A stretch of DNA of 31,376 bases, from NCBI GenBank assembly GCA_964631565.1, contig CAZVYJ010000034.1:1-31376 (forward strand), written 5' to 3'. The stretch comes from CAZVYJ01 sp964631565 (lineage in GTDB: Bacteria > Planctomycetota > Phycisphaerae > SM23-33). The first letter of the stretch is position 1. Each line of letters opens with the position of its first letter. The translations under genes were made by a program, and so were the position numbers. A model generated the notes under the pieces. The model was given only the letters and a program-made list of their open reading frames with translations. It did no database searches and had not been told where the DNA came from. Of the stretch, positions 24,042 to 31,376 are shown piece by piece.

Positions 24042-24070
24042 CTGATAAGTGCTTTTGTGACAAAAGTCAA
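24042..24070 (-). promoter_or_regulatory. Predicted promoter of the ABC operon
   Basis: On the minus strand, -35 TTGACT (24070-24065) and -10 TATCAG (24047-24042) have 17-nt spacing, about 110 nt before the ATPase ATG. The spacer is largely filled by the palindrome at 24052-24066. Confidence 0.45.
24052..24066. promoter_or_regulatory. Palindromic operator candidate
   Basis: cttttgtgacaaaag is a perfect 7+1+7 inverted repeat lying between the predicted -35 and -10 of the ABC operon, in the divergent spacer. A dimeric regulator bound here would block the promoter. No regulator gene is nearby and the factor is unknown. Confidence 0.4.
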
Positions 24071-24104
24071 GGCTCGCGGCTGCGGAAGGCCGGCCGGTTT
24101 TTGC

Positions 24105-24133
24105 TTGTGGGCCGACACAGCGGACGATAGCAT
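24105..24133 (+). promoter_or_regulatory. Predicted promoter of the S55 peptidase gene
   Basis: -35 TTGTGG (24105-24110) and -10 TAGCAT (24128-24133) have 17-nt spacing, about 38 nt before the ATG at 24172. This is a sequence match only. Confidence 0.35.
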
Positions 24134-24171
24134 TACCCCCTGTCACGCTAAGAATCTAAGGGAGAAGTTGC

Positions 24172-26142
24172 ATGCGACGTGCTTACCTGTTGTTAGGACT
24201 CCTCGTGCCGCTGGTGCTCGCCGGTTCCTCTCTTAAAGGCCAGACTACAGAAGACCGGAAAACCGACGACGCCTTCGAAGCCGCCAGAAAGTATGTAGAT
24301 GAATCACCTCTCTACATGCATCACAGCAAACTCAAGCGCGGCATGAAAGGCTACGGCCTGACCGTGATGGCCGGCACGAAAATCGTCAAGTTCGATGTCG
24401 AGATTATCTCGGTCATCACCAACTGGAGCCCAAAGCGGGACGTTATCTTCGCGATGATGTCCGGTCAGGGCCTGGAGCAGTCAGGCATCATCGCCGGCAT
24501 GAGCGGCTCGCCGGTGTTCATGACAGACCCGGCCGACGGCAAGGACAAGATGATAGGCGCCGTGGCGTACGGCTTCCGCGGGCAGAAAACCCCGCAGGCG
24601 GGCATCCAGCCGATTACGCAGATGCTCGCAATGAGCGGCATACCGCAGGGCAAGCCGTTCGGCGGCAAGGACCGTCCGGCCGTAAGCAAAACCACCACCC
24701 CCATCAACTACAAAAAGTTCATTCTCGCATCGCTGAAGCCTGAAAAAGACACCGACCTGCTGGATTTCATCAGGCCGAAGGCGTCCGAAACGTTCGAAGC
24801 AAAGCAGAATTCGTCCGCGCCGCACCTGATGCACCTGGCTACGCCGCTGATGGTTTCCGGCATAAACGAAAAGCTGCTGGCGCGGCTGGAGAAACGTCTC
24901 AGGCCGCTGGGCTTCATACCGATGCAGTCCGGCGGCGTCGGGGCCTCGGACGCCGAAGATGCGAAGGAAGTGAAACTCGAGCGCGGCTCGGCCATCTCAG
25001 TGCCGCTGGTCACCGGCGATGCCGACCTGTCAGCCACAGGAACAGTCACCGAAGTCATAGGCGATAATGTTCTGGCGTTCGGACACTCGTTCTTCTCGGA
25101 AGGCCCCGTTGAGTTCCCGATGGGCACGGCATACATCCACACGGTCGTCCCGGGCATACTCGACAGCTTCAAGCTCGCATCCACGCTGCAGGTCACCGGC
25201 GAGCTGAAGCAGGACGAGGAAGTCGCCGTCGGCGGCGTTATCGGCGAGAAAGTCTCAACCGTGCCGATGACCGTAACCGTCAACTGGAAGCAGGACAACC
25301 GCTCGCAGAAGTTCAATTACAATATCGTCCGCCACCACTGGTGGACGCCGTCGATGGCCGACACGTGCATCGACGCCTCGGCCTTCAGCTGGCGCGATTT
25401 CCCCGAATTTCACACCGTCAGCCACAAGGTCGCCATCGACTTCGGCAAGCTCGGCAAGTACGTCGCCGAGAATGTCAACGCCGATTCAGGAACAGCCGGC
25501 GCTTACCAGGATGTCATCCGCCCGCTGGCGATTCTGTTGAACAATCCGTACGGCGAATCGGCCAGGGTGGAGAGCATCGACGTCCAGATGGAAATCGAGT
25601 CGCAGAGCCGCTCCGCCGCGATCATGAAGCTCCAGCTGGACGGGCGGGTTTACAAGCCCGGAGATACAATCACTGGCAAGCTCACCATCCGCCCGTTCAA
25701 ACAGCAGCGCAGGGAAGTGAAAGTGAGCTTCAAGCTGCCCGACGACATCAAAGAGGGCCAGTATTCGCTGGCCGCCTGCGACAGCAACGACGCCGCCGCG
25801 GCGCTGGTCAACGAAATGCCGCATCTTTTCGATCCCAAGGACCTCGAAGGGATGATGGCCTCACTGAAGGAGCTTGCGGCGTTCAGGGGCGACAGGCTTT
25901 ACCTCCGCCTGCAGATGCCCCAGGCGATCGGCCTGGCCATCGAAACCGGCGAGCTGCCCGACCTGCCCGAAAGCAAGGCCGTCCCGATAATCCAGAGCGA
26001 CAAGCTGGACACCAAAGTGTACATGAAATCGCTGGTCCGCGATGTTCAGTTCGAATACGTGCTGAACGGCTCGGCCGAGGCGACTTTTGAAGTTCAGGAA
26101 AAACCCCAGGAATCCCGGGTTGACAAGCAAAGGAATCAGTAA
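24172..26142 (+). CDS. Secreted S55 (SpoIVB-type) serine peptidase-like protein
   Basis: This is an exported protein of 656 aa. AAGGGAG precedes the ATG. A signal peptide (MRRAYLLLGLLVPLVLAGSS) is followed by an S55 domain. The start LKRGMKGYGLTVMAGTKIVK resembles the family, the nucleophile is Ser113 in IIAGMSGSPVF, and DNVLAFGHSFFSEGPVEF matches the GHG-like block of SpoIVB. Residues beyond about 430 form an added beta-rich domain (VDVQMEIESQSRSA, DTITGKLTIRPFKQQRREVK). In Bacillus, SpoIVB signals between sporulation compartments. This organism looks Gram-negative and the gene's neighbour is a propeller protein, so a different periplasmic processing or quality-control role is likely. The catalytic His is not assigned here. 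Confidence 0.85.
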   Translation: MRRAYLLLGLLVPLVLAGSSLKGQTTEDRKTDDAFEAARKYVDESPLYMHHSKLKRGMKGYGLTVMAGTKIVKFDVEIISVITNWSPKRDVIFAMMSGQGLEQSGIIAGMSGSPVFMTDPADGKDKMIGAVAYGFRGQKTPQAGIQPITQMLAMSGIPQGKPFGGKDRPAVSKTTTPINYKKFILASLKPEKDTDLLDFIRPKASETFEAKQNSSAPHLMHLATPLMVSGINEKLLARLEKRLRPLGFIPMQSGGVGASDAEDAKEVKLERGSAISVPLVTGDADLSATGTVTEVIGDNVLAFGHSFFSEGPVEFPMGTAYIHTVVPGILDSFKLASTLQVTGELKQDEEVAVGGVIGEKVSTVPMTVTVNWKQDNRSQKFNYNIVRHHWWTPSMADTCIDASAFSWRDFPEFHTVSHKVAIDFGKLGKYVAENVNADSGTAGAYQDVIRPLAILLNNPYGESARVESIDVQMEIESQSRSAAIMKLQLDGRVYKPGDTITGKLTIRPFKQQRREVKVSFKLPDDIKEGQYSLAACDSNDAAAALVNEMPHLFDPKDLEGMMASLKELAAFRGDRLYLRLQMPQAIGLAIETGELPDLPESKAVPIIQSDKLDTKVYMKSLVRDVQFEYVLNGSAEATFEVQEKPQESRVDKQRNQ

Positions 26143-26144
26143 CG

Positions 26145-28367
26145 ATGAAAAAAGCACTGCTGCTGATATGTGTATTTTCCGCCCAGGCCTTCGCGGTGAC
26201 GCCGGCTGTCTGGGAACACAGCTCCGAAGCGGACTACGCCAACGGAGACTTCGAAAATACAACCGTAACTTCAAGGGGCGAGGTGATACTTACCCGCCAG
26301 TTCGATTTAATCCTGCCGTCCGATATAGCCCCCAGCGTCGTCTCGACGATACTGCCGGACGGCAAGACCATTTACGCAGGCAGCGGAACCGAGGGCGTCA
26401 TCTACACGGTCGAAGGCGACAAGATGACCACGCTCGTCGAACTGCCCGCACTGATGATCAACTGCATGCTGAAGCGCGGCAATGAGCTGGTCGTCGGAGT
26501 CGGCGGCGGGACCGGCGGAATATACAGCGTGACGGCCGACGGAACCTTCAAACCGCTCTGGACCGACCCTGAAATCCGCTACGTATGGGCGATTCTCGAA
26601 GGCCCAAACGGCAGCCTGTACGCCGCGACCGGCCCGACCGGCAAGATTTTCGCCATAAGCGCAGAGGGCAAGGCTGAACTGCTGTTCGAAGCCGATAAGA
26701 ACGCCAAGAACATTCTCTGTCTCGCAAAGAGCAAAACCGGCCTGCTGTACGCCGGCACGGACGAAAACGGCCTGATAGTCGAAATAGACCCGGTCAAGAA
26801 AAGCAGCCGCATCGTCTTCGACGCGCCGGAAAAGGAAGTCGCCGCGATAGTTCTCGACGACGACGGCGGAATGTACGCCGCGACGTCGGAAGCCGCCAAG
26901 GCAAGTTCCGACGGCCAGACGCCGCCGAACGGCGACTCGAAAACCGGGCACACCCCCAAGCCGACGCCGCCGCAGCCGCCGACGTCTCAGCCCGGCACGC
27001 CGGCCGCCGCCGAAAACCCGGCAAGCCAGCCCGACAATCCGCAGCCGTCTGTTACCCCGCCCGCCAAAAAGGTGCAGACGATAGTTATCACCAAGGCCCC
27101 AACGCCAGCGCCTGGAGCGAAAACCCCGCCCGCGCCGGTTCCGCCGTCGAACGCACAGGGCAACGCAGTGTATCACATCGATTCCAACGGGCTGGTGCAG
27201 ACCGTCTTCCGCAAGCCGGTGACCATACTCTCGATGCTGCTTAAAGGCGACCGCCTGCTGCTCGGCACAGGCAACGGCGGTGCGATTTATGAAGCCGGCG
27301 CCGACGGCGACGAAAACTTCAAGCTCGTCGACACCGAAGCCAAGCAGATTACCGCCATGGTCGAGCACAACGGCGAACTCATCTTCGCCACCGCCAACGC
27401 CGGCTCCATCTGCAAACTTTCCGCCAATTACGCCGTCGAGGGCACGTTCACGTCCAAGGCGCTCGACGCAGCGCAGGTAGCCCGCTGGGGAACCATGCAG
27501 CTTGTGGACACCGAAATGCTCCAGGGCGCCTCAGCCACGGTAGCCGTCAGAAGCGGCATGGTGGCCGAGCCTGACGACAAGACATGGAGCGACTGGTCCG
27601 CCGAAATACCCGCCGACGAGGCGTTCGCGAAAATCACAGTTCCGTCCGGCAGGTTCCTGCAGTACCGGTTCACGCTGAAAAGCGCCGGTGCTGCGACGCC
27701 GGCTGTCAGGGGCGTAAAGATAATCTACCAGGTATTCAACCTTCCGCCGGCCTTCACGGGCATAAAGGTCGCCGCCCTGCCGGTCGGCAGCGACAACCGC
27801 CCCGTCGGCACGTCGCTGGTGTTCCGCCACATAAACATCGGAGCCGCCGATCCGAACCAGGACGGTCTCGCATTCGATATCGATTACCGCAAAATGGGTA
27901 CGAAGACTTGGATAAGGCTGGCTGACAAAATCAGCCAGCCTCTGTACGTGTGGGACACGCGAACCGTCAGCGACGGCAAATACGAAATCCGCGTCACCGC
28001 CAGCGACTCGCCTTCAAACCCGTCGACGTCCGCGCTGTCTGCAGAACGCGTCAGCGAACCGGTTGTAGTGGACAATACGCAGCCGGCGACGGAGCAGCTT
28101 GTCGCCGCCGTCAGCGGCAAAAAGGTCTCGGTCAAAGGCGCCGCCACCGACGCAGGCAGCCGAATCGTAGCCATCCAGTATTCGGTAGACAGCCAGGAAA
28201 AATGGGAAGCACTGTTGCCCGACGACGGAATATGCGACTCGAACTCCGAGCCGTTCTCCTTCGAGATTGACGATCTGAAAGCGGACGACCACTGCATCAC
28301 AATCCGTGTTACCGATGAGTACGGCAACACAAGCTACACGTCGACAAATGTGACAGTCGGCAAATAA
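26145..28367 (+). CDS. Secreted beta-propeller-like protein with Pro-rich linker
   Basis: This is an exported protein of 740 aa. Signal peptide MKKALLLICVFSAQAFA. Residues 60-245 and 345-440 hold propeller-type blades (KTIYAGSGTEGVIYTVEG, GSLYAATGPTGKIFAI, GLLYAGTDENGLIVEID, DRLLLGTGNGGAIYEAG). A Pro/Ala-rich linker of about 80 aa (255-335) interrupts the propeller. After 450 there are beta-sandwich, Fn3-like segments (TWSDWSAEIPADEA, YEIRVTASDSPSNPSTSALS, CITIRVTDEYGNTSYTS). It begins 2 nt after the S55 gene stop, with AAGGAA inside that gene's end, so the two are coupled. It may be a substrate or partner of the S55 protein. No enzymatic motif was seen. Confidence 0.85.
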   Translation: MKKALLLICVFSAQAFAVTPAVWEHSSEADYANGDFENTTVTSRGEVILTRQFDLILPSDIAPSVVSTILPDGKTIYAGSGTEGVIYTVEGDKMTTLVELPALMINCMLKRGNELVVGVGGGTGGIYSVTADGTFKPLWTDPEIRYVWAILEGPNGSLYAATGPTGKIFAISAEGKAELLFEADKNAKNILCLAKSKTGLLYAGTDENGLIVEIDPVKKSSRIVFDAPEKEVAAIVLDDDGGMYAATSEAAKASSDGQTPPNGDSKTGHTPKPTPPQPPTSQPGTPAAAENPASQPDNPQPSVTPPAKKVQTIVITKAPTPAPGAKTPPAPVPPSNAQGNAVYHIDSNGLVQTVFRKPVTILSMLLKGDRLLLGTGNGGAIYEAGADGDENFKLVDTEAKQITAMVEHNGELIFATANAGSICKLSANYAVEGTFTSKALDAAQVARWGTMQLVDTEMLQGASATVAVRSGMVAEPDDKTWSDWSAEIPADEAFAKITVPSGRFLQYRFTLKSAGAATPAVRGVKIIYQVFNLPPAFTGIKVAALPVGSDNRPVGTSLVFRHINIGAADPNQDGLAFDIDYRKMGTKTWIRLADKISQPLYVWDTRTVSDGKYEIRVTASDSPSNPSTSALSAERVSEPVVVDNTQPATEQLVAAVSGKKVSVKGAATDAGSRIVAIQYSVDSQEKWEALLPDDGICDSNSEPFSFEIDDLKADDHCITIRVTDEYGNTSYTSTNVTVGK

Positions 28368-28396
28368 CCACGGCCTTCGCAAAGCGAAATGTTTAC

Positions 28397-28431
28397 GGCA
28401 CGGCGGCCTGGGAAGGCCGCCGTGCCTTTTT
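28397..28431 (+). terminator. Terminator of the S55/propeller unit
   Basis: A 13-bp perfect stem, ggcacggcggcct and aggccgccgtgcc, has a 4-nt loop and ttttt directly after. It lies 29 nt past the propeller gene stop. Confidence 0.9.
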
Positions 28432-28757
28432 AATCTGTCGCAAATCCGTCCCAGTCTGGCGGCCTTCCCGGGTCGCCAGACTGTTTCCCACCGTTCACGC
28501 CCATATCATAAAATTGACCTCGCCGCCCGAGCTGCCTCACTGAGGCAGCCCGGAGCAGGAGAAAGTAGAAAATGCACCCTGGTTTGCAATCTGGTCGATG
28601 TTGCTCTCCTGCGTTCTACTTTCCACCCACTTATCTACTTTCCAAAATTTTCCGGAATATTGTTCGAGGGTTGCCGCAGACAACTTAATTTTGGTACTAT
28701 CCCCTGCTCGATATTCACGAAAATGCTGCAATGCAGCAAAGAAAGGCCTTTTGAACC
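28432..28757. other. Spacer with two hairpins before the isocitrate dehydrogenase gene
   Basis: There is no gene. agtctggcg/cgccagact (28453-28482) and gctgcctca/tgaggcagc (28531-28549) are strong hairpins. ggagaaagtagaa (28557-28569) and gttctactttcc (28613-28624) are nearly complementary, and ttctactttccacc and cttatctactt recur from the argG spacer. The predicted promoter at 28671-28700 closes the region. Confidence 0.5.
28671..28700 (+). promoter_or_regulatory. Predicted promoter of the isocitrate dehydrogenase gene
   Basis: -35 TTGCCG (28671-28676) and -10 TACTAT (28695-28700) have 18-nt spacing, about 57 nt before the ATG at 28758. This is a sequence match only. Confidence 0.4.
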
Positions 28758-29867
28758 ATGTCAAAGCACACAGTAACACTGATCAGAGGCGACGGAACCG
28801 GGCCGGAACTCGCCGAGGCCGCACGCCGCGCCATCGACGCGGCACTGGCGAAAACCAAAGGCGCAGGCAGCATCGAATGGACTATCAAGGAAGCCGGCAT
28901 CGATATCATGGAAACCGCCGGCACGCCGATGCCGGAAGACACCATCGAATCGGTCCGCAACACCGACGCCACGCTGAAGGCCCCCATCACCACGCCGATA
29001 GGCACGGGCTTCCGCAGCGTCAACGTCCTGCTCCGCCAGACGCTCGACCTGTACGCGTGCCTGCGACCCTGCAAGAGCTACAAGGGCGTGCGCAGCAGAT
29101 ACACGGACATAGACCTGGTCATCGTCCGAGAAAACACAGAAGACCTCTACGCCGGCGTCGAGTTTGAAAAAGGCAAAAGCGAGACAGCCGAGATCATCGG
29201 CCACATCAACCGCCTGTGCACCGACCGGAAAATCAAGACCGGCGCTAAGACCACAGGCGTTTCGATAAAGCCCATCAGCGTCGAAAACACCGAGCGGATT
29301 GTCCGCTTCGCGTTTGATTACGCACGCCGGAACAACCGCAGGAAAGTCACCGCCGTCCACAAGGCCAACATACTCAAGCACAGCGACGGGCTGTTCAAGG
29401 CCGTCAGCGAGCAGATAGCAAAAGAATACACCGACATCGAGTTCGAAGAGCGGCTTATCGACAACATGTGCATGCAGCTGGTCCAGAAGCCGGAGCTTTA
29501 CGATGTGCTCGTGCTGCCGAACCTGTACGGCGACATACTCTCGGACCTCTGCGCCGGCCTGGTCGGCGGTCTTGGAGTGGCGCCAGGCGCGAACATCGGC
29601 AACAGCGGCGCGGTTTTCGAGGCGACCCACGGCAGTGCGCCGAAGTACAAGAACATGAACAAGGTCAACCCGACCGCCCTGATACTTTCCGGCAAACTGA
29701 TGCTGGACTATCTCGGCGAGCGTGAGGCCGCCAACACGCTGGAACGTGCGACGGCAAAGGTAATCGCCGAAGGCAAAAACGTGACCTACGACATGAAGCC
29801 CGACCGCGACGATCCGACCGCCGTCGGCACGGCCGAGATGACCGACGCGATTATCGCTGCGATGTAG
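28758..29867 (+). CDS. icd: Isocitrate dehydrogenase, NAD-type
   Basis: This enzyme converts isocitrate to 2-oxoglutarate and CO2 in the TCA cycle. The protein has 369 aa of the isocitrate/isopropylmalate dehydrogenase family. The substrate loop SVNVLLRQTLDLYACLRP and the motif VIVRENTEDLYAG (catalytic Tyr) fit isocitrate rather than isopropylmalate enzymes. The catalytic Lys is in AVHKANILK, the Mg-binding aspartates are in NLYGDILSDLCAG, and EATHGSAPKYKNMN is the cofactor loop. The short length and the loop fit the NAD-type group; cofactor choice needs an assay. A GAAAGG lies 12 nt before the ATG. The related homoisocitrate dehydrogenase cannot be fully ruled out. Confidence 0.9.
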   Translation: MSKHTVTLIRGDGTGPELAEAARRAIDAALAKTKGAGSIEWTIKEAGIDIMETAGTPMPEDTIESVRNTDATLKAPITTPIGTGFRSVNVLLRQTLDLYACLRPCKSYKGVRSRYTDIDLVIVRENTEDLYAGVEFEKGKSETAEIIGHINRLCTDRKIKTGAKTTGVSIKPISVENTERIVRFAFDYARRNNRRKVTAVHKANILKHSDGLFKAVSEQIAKEYTDIEFEERLIDNMCMQLVQKPELYDVLVLPNLYGDILSDLCAGLVGGLGVAPGANIGNSGAVFEATHGSAPKYKNMNKVNPTALILSGKLMLDYLGEREAANTLERATAKVIAEGKNVTYDMKPDRDDPTAVGTAEMTDAIIAAM

Positions 29868-29895
29868 GCCTGCACCCGACAAAAAGAAACAGTCA

Positions 29896-30013
29896 GAACC
29901 ACAAAGGACACAGAGAGCACAGCGAATAAAAAATACAGTGCTTAAAGGTCGCTGATATATTTACTCTGTGTTCTCCGTAAACTTCCCGAAGGGACCCGTA
30001 TGGGCTGTGGTTC
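29896..30013. repeat. Nested inverted-repeat (MITE-like) intergenic element
   Basis: Outer arms gaaccaca (29896-29903) and tgtggttc (30006-30013) enclose inner arms acacagag (29908-29915) and ctctgtgt (29964-29971). The 118-nt element lies wholly between the isocitrate dehydrogenase stop and its apparent terminator. The CACAAAGGACACAGAG core resembles sequences I have seen scattered in intergenic DNA of environmental bacteria, but that recollection is unverified. Confidence 0.5.
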
Positions 30014-30038
30014 ATTTCTATTATGGGTTCCAAATTCA

Positions 30039-30070
30039 AAAAAACCCGTTCGCCGGGGACGGGCTTTTTA
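30039..30070 (+). terminator. Terminator upstream of lpxK
   Basis: aaaaacccgt and acgggcttttt form a stem around an 8-9 nt loop (cgccgggg) with a T-run on the plus strand. It probably ends the isocitrate dehydrogenase transcript after the inserted repeat, and it argues against an lpxK start before 30070. Confidence 0.7.
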
Positions 30071-30101
30071 TTTGGATGCGTTGACGTTACCATTTCCACC
30101 A

Positions 30102-31145
30102 ATGGACGAGCAGAAGGCGCGAGACATAATGAGCGGCCGGCGGCAAGGCGCCGCCGCATCGCTTCTCCGGGCAGCCCTTGCTGCGGCAAGCTGGCCCTAC
30201 GCGGCAGCGGTGCGCGTGCGCCGTTGGGCGTATCGAGCCGGGCTGCTGAAGAGCCGCACCGCAGCTGTGCCGGTCATATGCGTCGGCAACATCACAACCG
30301 GCGGGACCGGCAAGACGCCCATGGTAGCCTGGGTCGTCGCCCGCCTGAGTTCTGCCGGCAGAACGCCCGCGATACTCACTCGAGGCTACCGGGCCATCGA
30401 CGGCCAAAGCGACGAAGCGGAACTGCTGAAGGTCCTCTCCGGCGCGCCGGTAATAGTAAATCCCGACAGGTTTCGTGGCGCATGCGATGCAATCGGCCAA
30501 GGCGCCGACGTGCTCGTGATGGACGACGGCTTCCAGCATCGCCGGCTTCGCCGCGACCTGGACATAGTACTCATCGACGCGACCGAGCCGTTCGGCTTCG
30601 GCCACTGCCTGCCGCGCGGCATGCTGCGGGAGCCGCCCGCCGCACTGCGCGACGCCGAGGCAGTCGTCATCACGCGAAGTGACGCCGTCGAGCCGCAGCA
30701 GCTGGCGGCCCTGCGCGAGAAACTCGCCTCGCTCGCTCCAAAGGCATCGATACATGCCGCGATCCACCGCCCCGTCGCCGTCATCGACGAAAACGGCGCC
30801 GCCCTGCCGCTCGACTCGCTCCGCGGCCGAAAGGCCTGCGCATTCTGCGGCCTGGGCAACCCGGGACATTTTTTCCGTATGCTGGGCGAACTCGGAACAT
30901 CGCTGGTGAACACGCAGGCTTTCGACGACCACACTGGATACACGCCGCAGGTCATCGACTCGCTCCGGCGGGCTGCGGAAACATGCGAAGCGGAAATATT
31001 CATCACGACACAGAAAGACGCCGTCAAACTTACGGCTGCGGACCTGCCGCTTCCGGTCTGGAAACTGGCGATTGAAATCGGGATAACCGACGCCGACAGC
31101 CTGACGAAACTGATTATGTCAGCCGCCGGAAAAAGGTCCGCTTAG
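30102..31145 (+). CDS. lpxK: Tetraacyldisaccharide 4'-kinase LpxK
   Basis: LpxK phosphorylates the 4' position of the lipid A disaccharide precursor at the inner membrane. The protein has 347 aa from the ATG at 30102; an ATG at 30129 (MSGRRQG) is an alternative. Neither has a clear ribosome site. An earlier in-frame start at 30000 would run through a terminator and is rejected. An amphipathic N-region is followed by the family P-loop VGNITTGGTGKTP (61-73), LTRGY, VNPDR, the hallmark DDGFQHRRLRRDLDIVLID, and PRGMLREPPAALRDA. It shows that this cell makes lipid A. The next gene, 55 nt on, is for heptose synthesis, so an LPS cluster starts here. Confidence 0.95.
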   Translation: MDEQKARDIMSGRRQGAAASLLRAALAAASWPYAAAVRVRRWAYRAGLLKSRTAAVPVICVGNITTGGTGKTPMVAWVVARLSSAGRTPAILTRGYRAIDGQSDEAELLKVLSGAPVIVNPDRFRGACDAIGQGADVLVMDDGFQHRRLRRDLDIVLIDATEPFGFGHCLPRGMLREPPAALRDAEAVVITRSDAVEPQQLAALREKLASLAPKASIHAAIHRPVAVIDENGAALPLDSLRGRKACAFCGLGNPGHFFRMLGELGTSLVNTQAFDDHTGYTPQVIDSLRRAAETCEAEIFITTQKDAVKLTAADLPLPVWKLAIEIGITDADSLTKLIMSAAGKRSA

Positions 31146-31200
31146 GTCCTGATTGCTTTGAACCTGCAGCAGGGTTAGAATTCCGCGGGAAGATGAAGAT

Positions 31201-31376
31201 ATGGAAGGACTCATAGAAATCCTGGACGGTTTTGCCTCGCCGAAGGTCGCCCTTATCGGCGATTTCATGCTGGACCGCTACGTATACGGCGACGCCGAGC
31301 GGATAAGCCCCGAAGCGCCCGTGCCGGTGCTGCGGGCGGTTCGCTCGGAATCCCGCACCGGCGGAGCGGCCAACGT
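31201..31376 (+). CDS. hldE: D-glycero-beta-D-manno-heptose 7-phosphate kinase, 5' part (runs off the window)
   Basis: Only the first 58 codons are present. The PfkB-type sugar kinase start is clear: a variable N-end (MEGLIEILDGFASPKVAL), then IGDFMLDRYVYGDAERISPE, APVPVLRAVR and TGGAAN, the standard block of RfaE1/HldE. This enzyme phosphorylates heptose 7-phosphate at C1 in ADP-heptose synthesis for LPS. Whether the C-terminal adenylyltransferase domain is fused (HldE) or separate (HldA) cannot be seen. It probably shares a transcript with lpxK. Confidence 0.88.
   Translation, partial: MEGLIEILDGFASPKVALIGDFMLDRYVYGDAERISPEAPVPVLRAVRSESRTGGAAN

Noticed and set aside
28758..29867. 3-isopropylmalate dehydrogenase (leuB)
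   Set aside because: The substrate loop SVNVLLRQTLDLYACLRP and ENTEDLYAG fit isocitrate dehydrogenases, and no leu genes are nearby.
28761..29882. Long minus-strand open frame opposite the isocitrate dehydrogenase gene
   Set aside because: It is a shadow of a strongly conserved gene, with no ribosome site or recognisable protein.
30000..30101. Earlier in-frame start for lpxK
   Set aside because: It would run through the terminator at 30039-30070 and add residues foreign to LpxK.

Overview
The window is about 31 kb of GC-rich DNA from a Gram-negative bacterium, most likely a planctomycete of the Phycisphaerae type. Nothing gives a species name. This rests on a combination of traits: an M28 peptidase with a PEP-CTERM tail, an AroD-AroE fusion, Rhs (YD-repeat) debris of planctomycete style, a secreted S55 (SpoIVB-type) peptidase in a genome that also makes lipid A (lpxK, hldE), and large secreted proteins of unknown function. 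The taxonomic call is an inference.

Region 1 (1-5110, all minus strand) is an accessory island made of three broken copies of one Rhs gene, interleaved with two exported-protein genes. Two of the Rhs pieces carry different C-terminal tips. Each tip is followed by an exported-protein gene: an FGE/SUMF1-fold lipoprotein that starts 3 nt after the Rhs stop, and a 200-aa unknown. The ends of two Rhs pieces coincide with REP-like sequences containing the core CTGTCCC. Region 2 (5110-5740) holds a tRNA-Ser(GGA) gene with its promoter and terminator, and beside it a 3' remnant of a second serine-type tRNA with about 30 nt inserted in its T-loop. This looks like an integration or recombination edge.

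Region 3 (5741-12894) is housekeeping: an HU-family DNA-binding protein (+), then on the minus strand rho, hisA and hisH, an OmpA-type lipoprotein, a two-TM protein, a type IV prepilin peptidase and argG. Region 4 (13217-16802) has the M28/PEP-CTERM peptidase (+), the aroDE fusion (-) and an unknown exported helical protein (-). Region 5 (16932-23928, minus) is a four-gene operon: ABC ATPase, ABC-2 permease, a 1007-aa GldG-like membrane protein and a 743-aa DUF4340-type protein. It starts from a predicted promoter whose spacer holds a perfect 7+1+7 palindrome.

Region 6 (24172-28367, plus) is a two-gene unit divergent from the ABC operon: an S55 peptidase and a secreted beta-propeller-like protein. 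Region 7 (28758-31376, plus) carries NAD-type isocitrate dehydrogenase, lpxK and the start of an hldE/rfaE1-like kinase gene; the last two belong to lipid A and heptose (LPS) synthesis. Several intergenic stretches hold strong hairpins or nested inverted repeats that look like dispersed elements. I found no CRISPR array, rRNA, complete insertion sequence or phage genes.
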